Source of the DNA: Methanosarcina horonobensis HB-1 = JCM 15518
GTDB lineage: Archaea > Halobacteriota > Methanosarcinia > Methanosarcinales > Methanosarcinaceae
Length of the DNA stretch: 64,000 nt
Reading direction: 5' to 3'
Assembly (NCBI RefSeq): GCF_000970285.1
Contig: NZ_CP009516.1
Location: 2,397,036 to 2,461,035, forward strand
Under the pieces are notes generated by a model. That model was not told the origin of the DNA. It did no database searches and was given only the letters and a program-made list of their open reading frames with translations. The position numbers and the translations under genes are program-made. Of the stretch, positions 1 through 9,377 are shown piece by piece (the stretch's first letter is position 1; every line of letters begins with the position of its first letter).

Positions 1-60
1 TTTGCTTATAAAAATCATCTAAGGAAGCTTAAAATTCGTGATGTTGTATAGGTATTTATC

Positions 61-432
61 ATGAAAGAAAATAAAGGCAAAAATGCGGATTTTACAGGAA
101 CATGGCATATTTACGAGATGGAGCTATGGGATGAGGACTATTTCAATATGGACGTTCAGGCTTATATTAAGATAAAGCCGGATAACCTCGGGTCTTTTCA
201 ATTTGGTCTGATTTGTGGTGAAATAGATGGAAAGATCGTTGATTACGTTGAAGGCACAAGATTTGAATTCACCTGGGAAGGAAATGATGAGTGCGACCCT
301 GTCTCTGGTTTCGGCTGGGTCAGGATAAGAAAAAACGATGAACTCGAAGGTGAGTTCAGGCTTCATCTGGGAGATAGTTCTACTTTTTTAGCAAGGAAAG
401 TAGAGGAATTAAATCAGGGTTTTGAGAGTTAA
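61..432 (+). CDS. Hypothetical protein, 123 aa
   Basis: I do not recognise this family. The product is a small, acidic, soluble protein without a signal peptide or membrane segment. It is rich in aromatic and acidic residues (FTGTWHIYEMELWDEDYF near the N-terminus) and looks like an all-beta fold, with alternating hydrophobic positions and several glycines (GFGWVRIRKNDELEGEFRL near residue 90). The start at 61 is the first ATG of the frame. Only a weak ribosome site precedes it, in an AT-rich leader. It converges on the gene at 503-1114. The coding call rests on frame length and sensible composition, and no function is offered. Confidence 0.6.
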   Translation: MKENKGKNADFTGTWHIYEMELWDEDYFNMDVQAYIKIKPDNLGSFQFGLICGEIDGKIVDYVEGTRFEFTWEGNDECDPVSGFGWVRIRKNDELEGEFRLHLGDSSTFLARKVEELNQGFES

Positions 433-502
433 CTTAGCGTTTAAGAGTTAACTTAGAGTTTATCTCATACTCGCAAACCTTCGGAAACCATCTGAAAACA
501 AC

Positions 503-1114
503 TCAATCTATCTCCTGTAATAGTTTTTTTGCTGCTTCCAAATCCCCAAGCTCAGTGTATGATTCAGCTTCTGCTCCGAGCATATTTCTTATTATCGATT
601 CATCCGAGTGAGGGAAAAGCCGACGGAAATCCTGGCAGTATTTTATCCTTTTTACGTAAAAGGCTTTATCTTTCAGCCCTGCGTTGCCCAGTTCAATTTC
701 AAAATCCTGACACCAATTAAAAATACTTTGCATAAGATCCGGAATGAATTTATCGGCTTCAGTAACGGATTTTATATGAGGAGGGACAATACTTACTATC
801 ATGTTCCAGGTTTTTTCCCACTTTTCCAGTCCTTCGCCGTAATTCTGTTTATCAATGTCTTCGTAGCCTTCCTGCATCAAATCATCGATCATTTCTACAT
901 TGTGTTTCTCCGGGGTTATACGGTTCCATAACTCTATCATTGCCAGCCAGATGAAATCTTCATCCGGACCTGGGGCATGGAAGTCCTGTGTATAATAATG
1001 ATCTTCTGCTAATTGAATTGCAGAGATATGATGTTGAGCCTGTTTTTTAAAACGTTCTATTTTGAAATCAATGTTCATTGATTGTAACTTTTCAATTATT
1101 TCTGAAGTGCTCAT
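503..1114 (-). CDS. Hypothetical helical protein, 203 aa
   Basis: This is an unrecognised, predominantly alpha-helical soluble protein of 203 residues. It is rich in Glu, Lys and Trp, and its C-terminal segment (AEAESYTELGDLEAAKKLLQE) resembles a TPR-like helical hairpin. The N-terminal motif HHISAIQLAEDHYY is His/Tyr-rich. The helical-repeat character resembles the helical parts of SEC-C-type proteins, but no zinc-binding SEC-C tail is present. A short open stretch ends five bases upstream on the same strand (1120-1269), so this may be the last gene of a decayed operon. Function is unknown. Confidence 0.6.
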   Translation of the reverse strand: MSTSEIIEKLQSMNIDFKIERFKKQAQHHISAIQLAEDHYYTQDFHAPGPDEDFIWLAMIELWNRITPEKHNVEMIDDLMQEGYEDIDKQNYGEGLEKWEKTWNMIVSIVPPHIKSVTEADKFIPDLMQSIFNWCQDFEIELGNAGLKDKAFYVKRIKYCQDFRRLFPHSDESIIRNMLGAEAESYTELGDLEAAKKLLQEID

Positions 1115-1119
1115 CTTTC

Positions 1120-1269
1120 TTACTTTATCAAGATTCGATGAAAAAATTCGCTGATTTGTTTTTCATCTAATTTATATTTTTTATTCAACTCTTTAAGTGT
1201 CCCATTATATGCTTCTGAATAAAGATTAAAAATTTTTCCAGATATTTTTTGATAGAATCGTATAGTAAG
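1120..1269 (-). pseudogene. Remnant of a gene upstream of the 503-1114 gene
   Basis: The minus strand encodes about 49 sense codons with a plausible helical protein sequence (FYQKISGKIFNLYSEAYNGT and then LKELNKKYKLDEKQISEFFH), ending in TAA at 1122-1120. There is no ATG, and in-frame stops lie directly upstream at 1272-1270 and 1284-1282. I read it as the C-terminal stub of a lost gene that was once translated just before the 503-1114 gene. The family is not recognised. Confidence 0.35.
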
Positions 1270-1428
1270 CTAGAAATTATGTTAGAAATGTAGGCTGAAG
1301 CTAATACTAAAGATAATGATGATAATAAATACGGATCTATCGTTCATATCCCTTTGACATTGGGCACTTCATAATAACAACGCAGTTCATTATTAAAAAC
1401 GTATAAATTAATTTTTCTATTTTAGGTT

Positions 1429-1509
1429 CTGTGTAGTCTATGAGGGCTAAGGGTTATTTTCAGCTGTAGTCGGTCATGTAAAGTTGTTCATACCTCATAG
1501 ACTACACAG
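1429..1509. repeat. 81-bp element with 17-bp perfect inverted repeats
   Basis: CTGTGTAGTCTATGAGG at 1429-1445 is the exact reverse complement of 1493-1509, enclosing a 47-nt centre. The arms are perfect and stop abruptly on both sides. It lies just upstream of the TATA element of the gene at 1558. It could be a tiny MITE or a strong RNA/DNA cruciform. No target duplication is evident. Confidence 0.6.
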
Positions 1510-1557
1510 TAAATAAAAACATAATGTTTATATACCGATATTCCCAATAAAAAAATT

Positions 1558-2676
1558 ATGAGCGATTACTTAGAATCGAAACTTGCAGGAATTGATATTG
1601 CAGTCGGATGGGCAGTCGATTCTTTTCTTTTCCCTACGAAATCAGGAAATTTTGATCCTTGGGGGAAAAAAATCACAGCTGATTTCATTGATCTTGTAAT
1701 TAATCATGAATCAACAGTATTTCCTTCTCCATCTCCCAAATCAATTAAAATGCTGGATCTGAAGGAAAGCGATAGTTATTTGCCAAAAATTTATTCAAAA
1801 AATATTGGATTAGTAAAACCATACTTAGGTCGAACCGCAAAAGATATTCCATTGAGCGATGAGAAATTAGTTAAAGAATTTGATGCATTTAAAGCTTGGA
1901 TTTATAATCCAGAAAATTACAAAAAATTAAAAATTTGGCTGAAGTATCACTTGACAGAAGAAAGATTGCTCAAACGAAAATTGGCGGTCATACCTACTTA
2001 TGAAGTTAATGATTTTTTAAAGAGTGAAAACCGATTAGAAATGGCTAAAGTTCTCAACATTAAAGAGGAATATTTTATCTATTCTTTTGACATTTGGATA
2101 AGAACAATAAAGTATTACGAAATTTTTGGAAATGATGTCACATATTTTCCGCATGAATATCGCGCAAATGCAATCATCCATAATTTTGATTTTCCATCAC
2201 AATTAAACTGGAGCTTACAAACACCCAGCGACTATGAGTGGTCATGGGGACAATATTTTGTTTCAGAAATGTCAAGAAATAAGGATTTTAATAAAAAAGA
2301 TTTACTCATTAATCATATTCCCTTAATCCATGAAGAAACTCTTAAAAGAAAGGCTGATTTTGAAAATAAAAAGCCAGAAGAGAAAATTGACGCTGTTACT
2401 GAAATTGCTGCCGAATTGAATTTACCTGCAAATATAAAAAGTGATATATTTAGTAAAGCGCAGCGTGCTTATCAATCACTCACAACTATAGCAACTATAG
2501 GGTCTCTTGCTTTACCTCCATCCCCTCAGCTTAATTTAATTCGAATTCTTATACTTGGAGGATTGATACCAGTTACATGGTGGGACGGGAGAATACCTGG
2601 AAAATTGGGAAAAGTTAAATTTTTAAAGGGGATTATTGAATGGCAAAATTTAGTAAAAAGACCTGGTTCTCCTTAA
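1558..2676 (+). CDS. Hypothetical protein, 372 aa, accessory region
   Basis: A long, very AT-rich gene whose family I do not recognise. The protein is soluble for most of its length, with many Trp/Tyr residues and lysine-rich helices. One hydrophobic segment lies near the C-terminus (about residues 325-350, LIRILILGGLIPVTWW), suggesting a membrane anchor or a buried helix. The promoter is clear: TTTATATACC sits about 25-30 nt before the ATG, giving a very short leader. Its isolated position, low GC and neighbours (81-bp inverted-repeat element, Fic remnant, CRISPR array) suggest acquired accessory DNA, possibly defence-related. That last point is inference from context only. Confidence 0.7.
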   Translation: MSDYLESKLAGIDIAVGWAVDSFLFPTKSGNFDPWGKKITADFIDLVINHESTVFPSPSPKSIKMLDLKESDSYLPKIYSKNIGLVKPYLGRTAKDIPLSDEKLVKEFDAFKAWIYNPENYKKLKIWLKYHLTEERLLKRKLAVIPTYEVNDFLKSENRLEMAKVLNIKEEYFIYSFDIWIRTIKYYEIFGNDVTYFPHEYRANAIIHNFDFPSQLNWSLQTPSDYEWSWGQYFVSEMSRNKDFNKKDLLINHIPLIHEETLKRKADFENKKPEEKIDAVTEIAAELNLPANIKSDIFSKAQRAYQSLTTIATIGSLALPPSPQLNLIRILILGGLIPVTWWDGRIPGKLGKVKFLKGIIEWQNLVKRPGSP

Positions 2677-2794
2677 GGAATTATGAAAAATATAAACTGT
2701 ACGTTAGCGTCCTTCTCCGTTCGCCTTCTGGCTTCTGCCCGAGCACTGGCGTGGAAGCAAAACAGAATCGGTTGGTACGTACACAGTAAAAGGC

Positions 2795-2914
2795 TCAGGA
2801 GGAGTTGTGTGTTACATTAGTTCGTTTCTTTAATTCGTTTTTTACATCCCTAATCATTCTACCATAATTAATTTCCATGAAAGCAGCAAAAGCTTTTACC
2901 ATTTCAACATCCAT
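2795..2914 (-). CDS. Possible short ORF or gene remnant, 39 aa
   Basis: The minus strand carries ATG to TGA encoding a lysine-rich amphipathic helical peptide (MDVEMVKAFAAFMEINYGRM, then IRDVKNELKKRTN). The composition is protein-like and it lies just beyond the broken 3' end of the Fic remnant. It could be a small gene or the tail of another decayed gene. The rest of 2677-2987 shows only GC-richer debris that I cannot assign. Confidence 0.25.
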   Translation of the reverse strand: MDVEMVKAFAAFMEINYGRMIRDVKNELKKRTNVTHNSS

Positions 2915-2987
2915 ATTTGGTTACCTAACAATTTCTGGTGACCACAGTTCAGTGCGTAAAAGTAAGTTTCACCCTGCTGAGCCATAA

Positions 2988-3512
2988 CTACTTATTCCCG
3001 CCCGTAAATGGATGTAAAGCTTCAAATGCTTGATGAAATAAGACAGCACACTCGAAAGGATGTTTCTTAGCTGCGATATCGGCATAATAACCATCAATTA
3101 GCCTCTGCAAGTCTTCCTCAAGAGTCTCAGCGTTTCCAACCTCGATAGGACAGCCACGAATATACACATTTGAGTGTCCTGAACTTTCCAGCATCACTTT
3201 GGATATTTGCCATTACAAGCGCATGGATTTTCAGGATGAACTTGAGAGTGACTTTTCCCTTGTAAGACGACGTATACTTCCTGACCTGCACAAATTCTGA
3301 ACTTCATTGACTTCACGCAGTGATTTGTCTTCAGGTACGATTCCTTTCTCAAGCAAATCTCCGACTTGGTTCTCAGACAATTTATTGCCCTCGATAGTTG
3401 TTGTGTTGTGGACATGCATCGTTTCGAATATATCTTCTTGATACTGCACATCTTCAGGGTCGAGTGCTTCTATGTACAGATTGCTCTCGAATAACTGGAG
3501 GTAGGAACGTTA
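2988..3512 (-). pseudogene. Fic/Filamentation-type protein, frameshifted and truncated
   Basis: Two minus-strand frames give consecutive pieces of a Fic-domain protein. The upstream piece (3512 to 3231) carries the N-terminal signature TTTIEGNKLSENQVGDLLEK followed by SLREVNEVQNL, the inhibitory/N-terminal helix region of class II Fic proteins. The downstream piece (3197 to 2988) carries AVLFHQAFEALHPFTGGNK, which aligns with the catalytic HPFxDGNGR motif. Here the Asp is Gly and a stop follows NK. The frame changes near 3231-3197 and the middle helices are missing. Upstream, reading stops in frame at about 3513, only ten bases from the CRISPR array. Fic enzymes transfer AMP or other groups to target proteins, and this copy should be inactive. 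Confidence 0.75.
3481..3492 (-). repeat. Partial CRISPR repeat at the distal end of the array
   Basis: The 12 bases TTGCTCTCGAAT match the right-hand end of the array repeat exactly. They are separated from the first full repeat by 31 nt, close to a spacer length. The same bases lie in frame in the Fic remnant. This marks the oldest end of the array, or a chance or recombination junction. Confidence 0.5.
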
Positions 3513-3523
3513 GATGGTTGGAT

Positions 3524-6500
3524 GTTTCAATCCTTGTTTTAGTGGATCTTGCTCTCGAATCTAAAATCAAAACCTACTAAGCTTAATTCATTTTCCAGTT
3601 TCAATCCTTGTTTTAGTGGATCTTGCTCTCGAATCCTTTTTAGAGGAAGTGCTCGCCTTTAGATAATACTGTTTCAATCCTTGTTTTAGTGGATCTTGCT
3701 CTCGAATTAGAACCATTTGGCTTCCCGGTGTTAAAAATGAAAACGTTTCAATCCTTGTTTTAGTGGATCTTGCTCTCGAATAATTGTCTCCGGTCCTGGA
3801 GAGGACAGCACTTTGAGTTTCAATCCTTGTTTTAGTGGATCTTGCTCTCGAATTGGAACCCATTCTACGAAATCAACTGGTTGATTTTGTTTCAATCCTT
3901 GTTTTAGTGGATCTTGCTCTCGAATATTCCTGCAATGCTTGAAAAATTCGATGTAGAAAAGTTTCAATCCTTGTTTTAGTGGATCTTGCTCTCGAATTAG
4001 AGTCCTGCGAGGCATTATGGAGATCCCCCATCAAGTTTCAATCCTTGTTTTAGTGGATCTTGCTCTCGAATTTTTCATACTCTCCCCCAACAGGGACCGA
4101 AACGAGGGTTTCAATCCTTGTTTTAGTGGATCTTGCTCTCGAATTAAAATAGTTATGGCGCAGAATTGGTTTAGCCGGGGGGTTTCAATCCTTGTTTTAG
4201 TGGATCTTGCTCTCGAATGTTCTCATGTGATACCCTCTGGGTTATCGCCGTCATCGATCAAACAATGTTTCAATCCTTGTTTTAGTGGATCTTGCTCTCG
4301 AATTATTACTATTAATTGTAATAGTAAGTAAAAACGGTTTCAATCCTTGTTTTAGTGGATCTTGCTCTCGAATTTTTTCTAATTCTACATTTTCTATTTT
4401 TCCATTTGGGGTTTCAATCCTTGTTTTAGTGGATCTTGCTCTCGAATACTGCATTCTTTTTCATATCCCTGAGCATTGCATGTTTCAATCCTTGTTTTAG
4501 TGGATCTTGCTCTCGAATTTCACTTGCTTTTCGGGTCCACCTTTGCCCTTTGTAGTTTCAATCCTTGTTTTAGTGGATCTTGCTCTCGAATCACTTCTGC
4601 TTGTCTTTGCTTTTGTGGAGTGGACCCGGGTTTCAATCCTTGTTTTAGTGGATCTTGCTCTCGAATAACGCATATCTTCAGAAAATGATTACTCTTAGAG
4701 ATGGTTTCAATCCTTGTTTTAGTGGATCTTGCTCTCGAATAACTTGCAGTCATGGACAGGTTTTGGGTATGGGGCTAGTTTCAATCCTTGTTTTAGTGGA
4801 TCTTGCTCTCGAATCTTTTCATTTTTACTCAGTGGGGTGTTTTCATCTCACTTGTTTCAATCCTTGTTTTAGTGGATCTTGCTCTCGAATAGGTACTCAT
4901 TAATTGCCCTTGTACACTCTGGACTGTTTCAATCCTTGTTTTAGTGGATCTTGCTCTCGAATCTGGACCTGGGCGCGCCAATCTCCTAAGGATTGTTTCA
5001 ATCCTTGTTTTAGTGGATCTTGCTCTCGAATTCATTTAGATTTTTCTTGAAAATTTGTGTATTTCTCGAGTTTCAATCCTTGTTTTAGTGGATCTTGCTC
5101 TCGAATATGCCGAGATATACAACCCTTGCCGGACTTTGAGAAACGTTTCAATCCTTGTTTTAGTGGATCTTGCTCTCGAATGAAGACCTATTTTTTTCTA
5201 TTTGGGACTTATGTAGTTTCAATCCTTGTTTTAGTGGATCTTGCTCTCGAATCATAATATATTTCAGCTTTTATGCGACACTTATGTTTCAATCCTTGTT
5301 TTAGTGGATCTTGCTCTCGAATAATTCAATCTTTTCTATTAGTAGATGTGGATGCAGAATGTTTCAATCCTTGTTTTAGTGGATCTTGCTCTCGAATTTG
5401 CCAAAAAAAGACATATGGGGTGAACCTCTCCTGTTTCAATCCTTGTTTTAGTGGATCTTGCTCTCGAATCAATTGAAATGTGATTTCCAGATGTTGATGC
5501 ATTTTGTTTCAATCCTTGTTTTAGTGGATCTTGCTCTCGAATCTCTTCCTGTAGTGTCATCAAAATCTAATCCAAGGTTTCAATCCTTGTTTTAGTGGAT
5601 CTTGCTCTCGAATTCGGAAAACAGACAGTCTGCACTCTCGCGAGTGAAAGTTTCAATCCTTGTTTTAGTGGATCTTGCTCTCGAATCTGAGGTCGAACTA
5701 TCGGTCTACTCAAAACTGTCTGGTTTCAATCCTTGTTTTAGTGGATCTTGCTCTCGAATTGCAAATGCCGCGGCCATTACTCCAGGCACTACAGGGTTTC
5801 AATCCTTGTTTTAGTGGATCTTGCTCTCGAATTCCGTTTCAGGTGCGACTTTAGAAAGAACAGATAAAAGTTTCAATCCTTGTTTTAGTGGATCTTGCTC
5901 TCGAATCGGTGTAGTAGTAGACTACTACACTGGATCACCTGTGTTTCAATCCTTGTTTTAGTGGATCTTGCTCTCGAATGTGGATTTCGTATAGAATCCT
6001 ACGATGTAGCAGAATGTTTCAATCCTTGTTTTAGTGGATCTTGCTCTCGAATAATATTTAATCTTTATCTTTGGTTGCATATTCACAGTTTCAATCCTTG
6101 TTTTAGTGGATCTTGCTCTCGAATCAATCAGAGAACGCTTAAAATTCAAAACATCGAGAGTTTCAATCCTTGTTTTAGTGGATCTTGCTCTCGAATCCTG
6201 ACTCTCAGCAATTCGGCAACTGAATCAGGAGGTTTCAATCCTTGTTTTAGTGGATCTTGCTCTCGAATACCAATGTTGACGGCATGAAAGCAATGATTGT
6301 CAAGTTTCAATCCTTGTTTTAGTGGATCTTGCTCTCGAATTCCACCGATTACTAGGGCGATTGGCATTAGTTGACGTTTCAATCCTTGTTTTAGTGGATC
6401 TTGCTCTCGAATATTGAATTTCTTTTGGGGTCAAATACTTCATTTTGTTTCAATCCTTGTTTTAGTGGATCTTGCTCTCGAATCCACGAGGCAGCCGTCT

Positions 6501-6774
6501 CATTCAAAATGATGGAAAGTTTCAATCCTTGTTTTAGTGGATCTTGCTCTCGAATATCTTGTTACAGTTTACGATACTGTAATTGCAGGTAGTTTCAATC
6601 CTTGTTTTAGTGGATCTTGCTCTCGAATAACGTATGCAACTGAAGATATGAATATCATACTAAGTTTCAATCCTTGTTTTAGTGGATCTTGCTCTCGAAT
6701 CGCGGGCAACTGTTTCAATGAAGTTTGTAAGAAAATAGTTTCAATCCTTGTTTTAGTGGATCTTGCTCTCGAAT
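3524..6774 (-). CRISPR. CRISPR array, 45 repeats of 37 nt and 44 spacers
   Basis: I counted 45 copies of a 37-nt repeat beginning GTTTCAATCC and ending TTGCTCTCGAAT on the plus strand. All read as identical, at intervals of about 73 nt. Spacers are 32-39 nt, except one of 48 nt at 4219-4266. The repeat in the opposite sense ends in ATTGAAAC, the typical 5'-handle of archaeal type I/III crRNA, so transcription is inferred to run leftward. The leader would then be at the right end (6775 onward) and the oldest end at 3524, where a 12-nt partial repeat also lies. No cas gene adjoins the array on either side. All six-frame ORFs inside it are artefacts of the repeat. Confidence 0.98.
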
Positions 6775-6880
6775 AGGGCAAAAATTTCCTTTATTTGGCC
6801 AGAAATTGCCTGAAACTGGCTCTTTTTCAGAGCTAAAATTCTTGCTGGAAAATTATCAAATCCTTTATAAATACAAGAAA
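6775..6880 (-). promoter_or_regulatory. Putative CRISPR leader with TATA box
   Basis: Directly beyond the last repeat lies AT-rich, non-coding DNA. Read on the minus strand, TTTATAAA at 6871-6864 is a good archaeal TATA box. Transcription would begin about 25 nt downstream, leaving roughly 65 nt of leader before the first repeat. A GCCAG...CTGGC inverted repeat lies within it. The assignment follows from repeat polarity plus this promoter-like element. Confidence 0.6.
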
Positions 6881-7056
6881 AACATCTCATACGCAGATAT
6901 TCCGGTAAAGCAATCTACGCATTTGCTAGAAGTTTAGATGTTTTTCGATATATATTTTTTGACTTTTTCCGCTGATTCCCCTATTACATTAGGGTATATG
7001 AGGATCAGCGGCATATTATTCTTCGAAAATGGACTGAAAGCTGTTCAATTTTATTA

Positions 7057-7665
7057 TTACGACCTGGAGGTGTGAATATTTTTCAGTTTCTTTTTTATTT
7101 TTGTGGATTTTGTTTTTGCTCTGGTATAAATTATATCTGCAACTATGTGCGATTCAATAGACACAACGATTCCTGTCAACAATGAAATAAGGTATTCTAT
7201 AGGGATCTGAGTTATGTCGAAGTCGAATAACTTGACAACCGGTGCTATAATGAATAAACTTACAGTTGAGATGATTATGATGGGGCCTGAAAATGGGTGG
7301 TGCAGTTTTCCACGGTGCTTGAATATTTTTTGATAAGGCCACCAGATGTATTTGAGAATACCCCATCTTTTGAAGGGCTCGCTTTTGGTATCAAGGTCAG
7401 GACTTAGATAGTACGTCCCGAATATGAGTGCAAACGAAAATATTGCAATAATATCAAATTCAAGATATTCAGGTGGAATATGCGCTTTTATATAGTGCGT
7501 GTGTAAACCCAGCAATATACCAAACAGCAGTGCAATGTTTATTTTTGTATGAGCTTTTCCATTAGGCATTCTGAACACCGTTTTTATACTGGAAAGTATG
7601 TACCTGACTCGGAACCTCTTCTCATTTAACCGGTCAGCATACTTCCTCAAATTTTTGTAAAACAT
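7057..7665 (-). CDS. DUF2227-type metal-binding membrane protein
   Basis: The protein has several conserved His/Asp motifs: MPNGKAHTKIN (from residue 33), a YLSPDLDTKSEPFKRWG block, KIFKHRGKLHHP, and a distal VSIESHIVADI. It also has three or four hydrophobic segments. This matches the DUF2227 family of predicted metal-binding membrane proteins related to YdjM/LexA-regulated membrane hydrolases. The family usually begins at MPNGKAHTK, so the true start may be 7569, and the 32-residue extension is uncertain. Its 5' end faces away from the CRISPR leader. Biochemical role is unknown. Confidence 0.75.
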   Translation of the reverse strand: MFYKNLRKYADRLNEKRFRVRYILSSIKTVFRMPNGKAHTKINIALLFGILLGLHTHYIKAHIPPEYLEFDIIAIFSFALIFGTYYLSPDLDTKSEPFKRWGILKYIWWPYQKIFKHRGKLHHPFSGPIIIISTVSLFIIAPVVKLFDFDITQIPIEYLISLLTGIVVSIESHIVADIIYTRAKTKSTKIKKKLKNIHTSRS

Positions 7666-8642
7666 TTTATATATTTTATGCTATTTAGGCAGTAATGGTT
7701 AATATTTCATTTGGGCCGTTATCGACTGACTTTGAATAAAATGGGTTCCGGTTTTATTCGCTGTTTAGTAATTCTTGCTACGAATTTGCAGATCCTTTCT
7801 CCGGCATAGCTATACTCGTACTATAAAATCCGCATGCTGCGAAATGAAAGGACATCTCATGTTCTGTGCCTGGACTTTGCAAAGAAAGGAATAAAGGGGC
7901 TGAAATAACTGGAAGATTGAAAAAAAGAAGGGTAAAAAACAGTTATTGAGTGACTTATGATATTTGCTTTCATACTAAAAATTTTTAGTTTAATATTTTT
8001 ATGATATAGTAACAGGCGCCACAAAATATTTTCCCTGGAATCATGCCGATTTGTCAGTGGACATGCTGATTTGTCAGTGGATCTTGCTTACAGGCAAGCT
8101 CTGCTGAAAAATGCAGGAGAAAGTGATCAAGAGTTTCAATCCCTATTTTAGTGGAAGCTGCTTTTCAACGCGTGGGAGAAAATAGAACTCGAAGGAAGGA
8201 CTGTATACTCTTATGAAACCATTTAGAGGGTTAGGGTTGAGCAGTAAGTTTAAAATTTTATTCTTATATTATGCTCTTCCTGTACATTGTGACTTTTACA
8301 TTTCATGTTGAATAGAAAAACAGAGCCTTTTAAGCACTCTTTAATTATTTTTGTGTTTGATTAAAGAATTTATCTTATCAAGAGTTACCTTTTGACCAAC
8401 AGGAATTTGTTCTTTCCCTATCACAAGGGAATATAAGTATTAATAAGTGTAATAAGTTGCATTGGGAACTATAAATGCAATAGACTTATTAGGGTGAGAT
8501 TTATTCTAAACAAATTACCTTTCAACACAATTATAGCAACCTAGATCAACATTGCACCAGTACATTCCTGAAAATCCGTAGGTTACCTGGTTGAAATAAA
8601 TTTATTTATATCTCAGGATGTATTTCTAAAAGATGATAGACA
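7666..8642. other. Non-coding region with CRISPR-repeat debris
   Basis: No convincing gene is present. The notable contents are a solitary 37-nt CRISPR-like repeat (8133-8169) and, 40-60 nt before it, a stretch containing AGTGGATCTTGCT, identical to 13 bases of the main array repeat. A promoter-like ATTTATTTATATC lies just ahead of the gene at 8643. Confidence 0.6.
8133..8169. repeat. Solitary CRISPR-like repeat of a second type, 37 nt
   Basis: The sequence begins GTTTCAATCCCTATTTTAGT and ends GCTTTTCAAC. It is 37 nt, the same length as the main repeat, and matches it at 28 of 37 positions. The differences cluster at the far end, as between distinct CRISPR repeat families rather than random decay. 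No second copy is nearby. Confidence 0.65.
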
Positions 8643-8873
8643 ATGAAATTTGACACTATAATTCGAAGTTTTCTGATAGCCGGTTTGATATCCCTTTTGG
8701 CATTGCTTCTGGAATCAGCTTACTATGGGCTGCACAACGAGGTTTATTCAATTACCAGTCCTTTTGTCAGCGCAGTTATAAACAGCTCCTTAAACATGAC
8801 AGTACTCGCTGTAATATTCGTATCCACTTTCGTGATAGTCTTGAATACGTTAGCTAAAAAAGAAAGAGCATGA
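8643..8873 (+). CDS. Small membrane protein, 76 aa, two TM helices
   Basis: This is an unrecognised small protein with two strong hydrophobic segments (about residues 8-25, SFLIAGLISLLALLLESAYY, and 50-70, NMTVLAVIFVSTFVIVL) and a basic C-terminal tail KKERA. Both features suggest an inner-membrane hairpin. A TATA-like TTTATTTATAT lies about 35-40 nt upstream, giving a short leader. It stands alone between non-coding stretches. The clean TM pattern supports a real gene. Confidence 0.6.
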   Translation: MKFDTIIRSFLIAGLISLLALLLESAYYGLHNEVYSITSPFVSAVINSSLNMTVLAVIFVSTFVIVLNTLAKKERA

Positions 8874-9377
8874 AAAAAGCAAAAAGATGAGAATAAAGAA
8901 GTGAAACAGGTAAGCGATGTTAAGAAAGGACATACATTGCTATTTGTTTAAACCTCCTTATCAGTCAAACCTGCCAAGAGACCCTACAATCTGAGACTCG
9001 GATATCCGGTATGAAACAGACTTTAAGCTTAAAGAAAACTCTGTCTTGAACTTCTGACAGATCTATTGGAAAGAAAAATTTCACAAGCTGATTATAAAAC
9101 TCGAAATTATCTCCTTGATATCAGACTTAGAGCAGTTTATCGAATTCTGATTGTGAAGACAGTTCTGAAGCTTGTAACAATAACTGGAGTGAGGCAAATA
9201 ATTATAATTAGCTCTTCATAGATGCAATTATAAAGCTTCATATGATTGACTATATTACCAAAAGTAACTGTCTGTTTCTTTATCAATTTATAGATTATCT
9301 TGTTTAACATGGTCACTATCCTTTGTAGATTTGTTTTTCAGCCACAAGGGCGACCACCAGTTTGCCAACAATAGCCA
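8874..9377. other. Non-coding stretch, nothing recognised
   Basis: About 500 nt of AT-rich sequence between two small membrane-protein genes. I see no ORF with protein-like composition, tRNA, repeat or operator here. Confidence 0.5.

Noticed and set aside
3524-6774. Self-targeting spacers matching genes in this window
   Set aside because: By eye I found no spacer of full length elsewhere in the window. A computed search of the whole genome would be needed, so no claim is made.
3588-6781. Many overlapping ORFs with repeating peptides such as SILVLVDLALE and REQDPLKQGLK
   Set aside because: They are translations of the CRISPR repeat in successive frames, not proteins.
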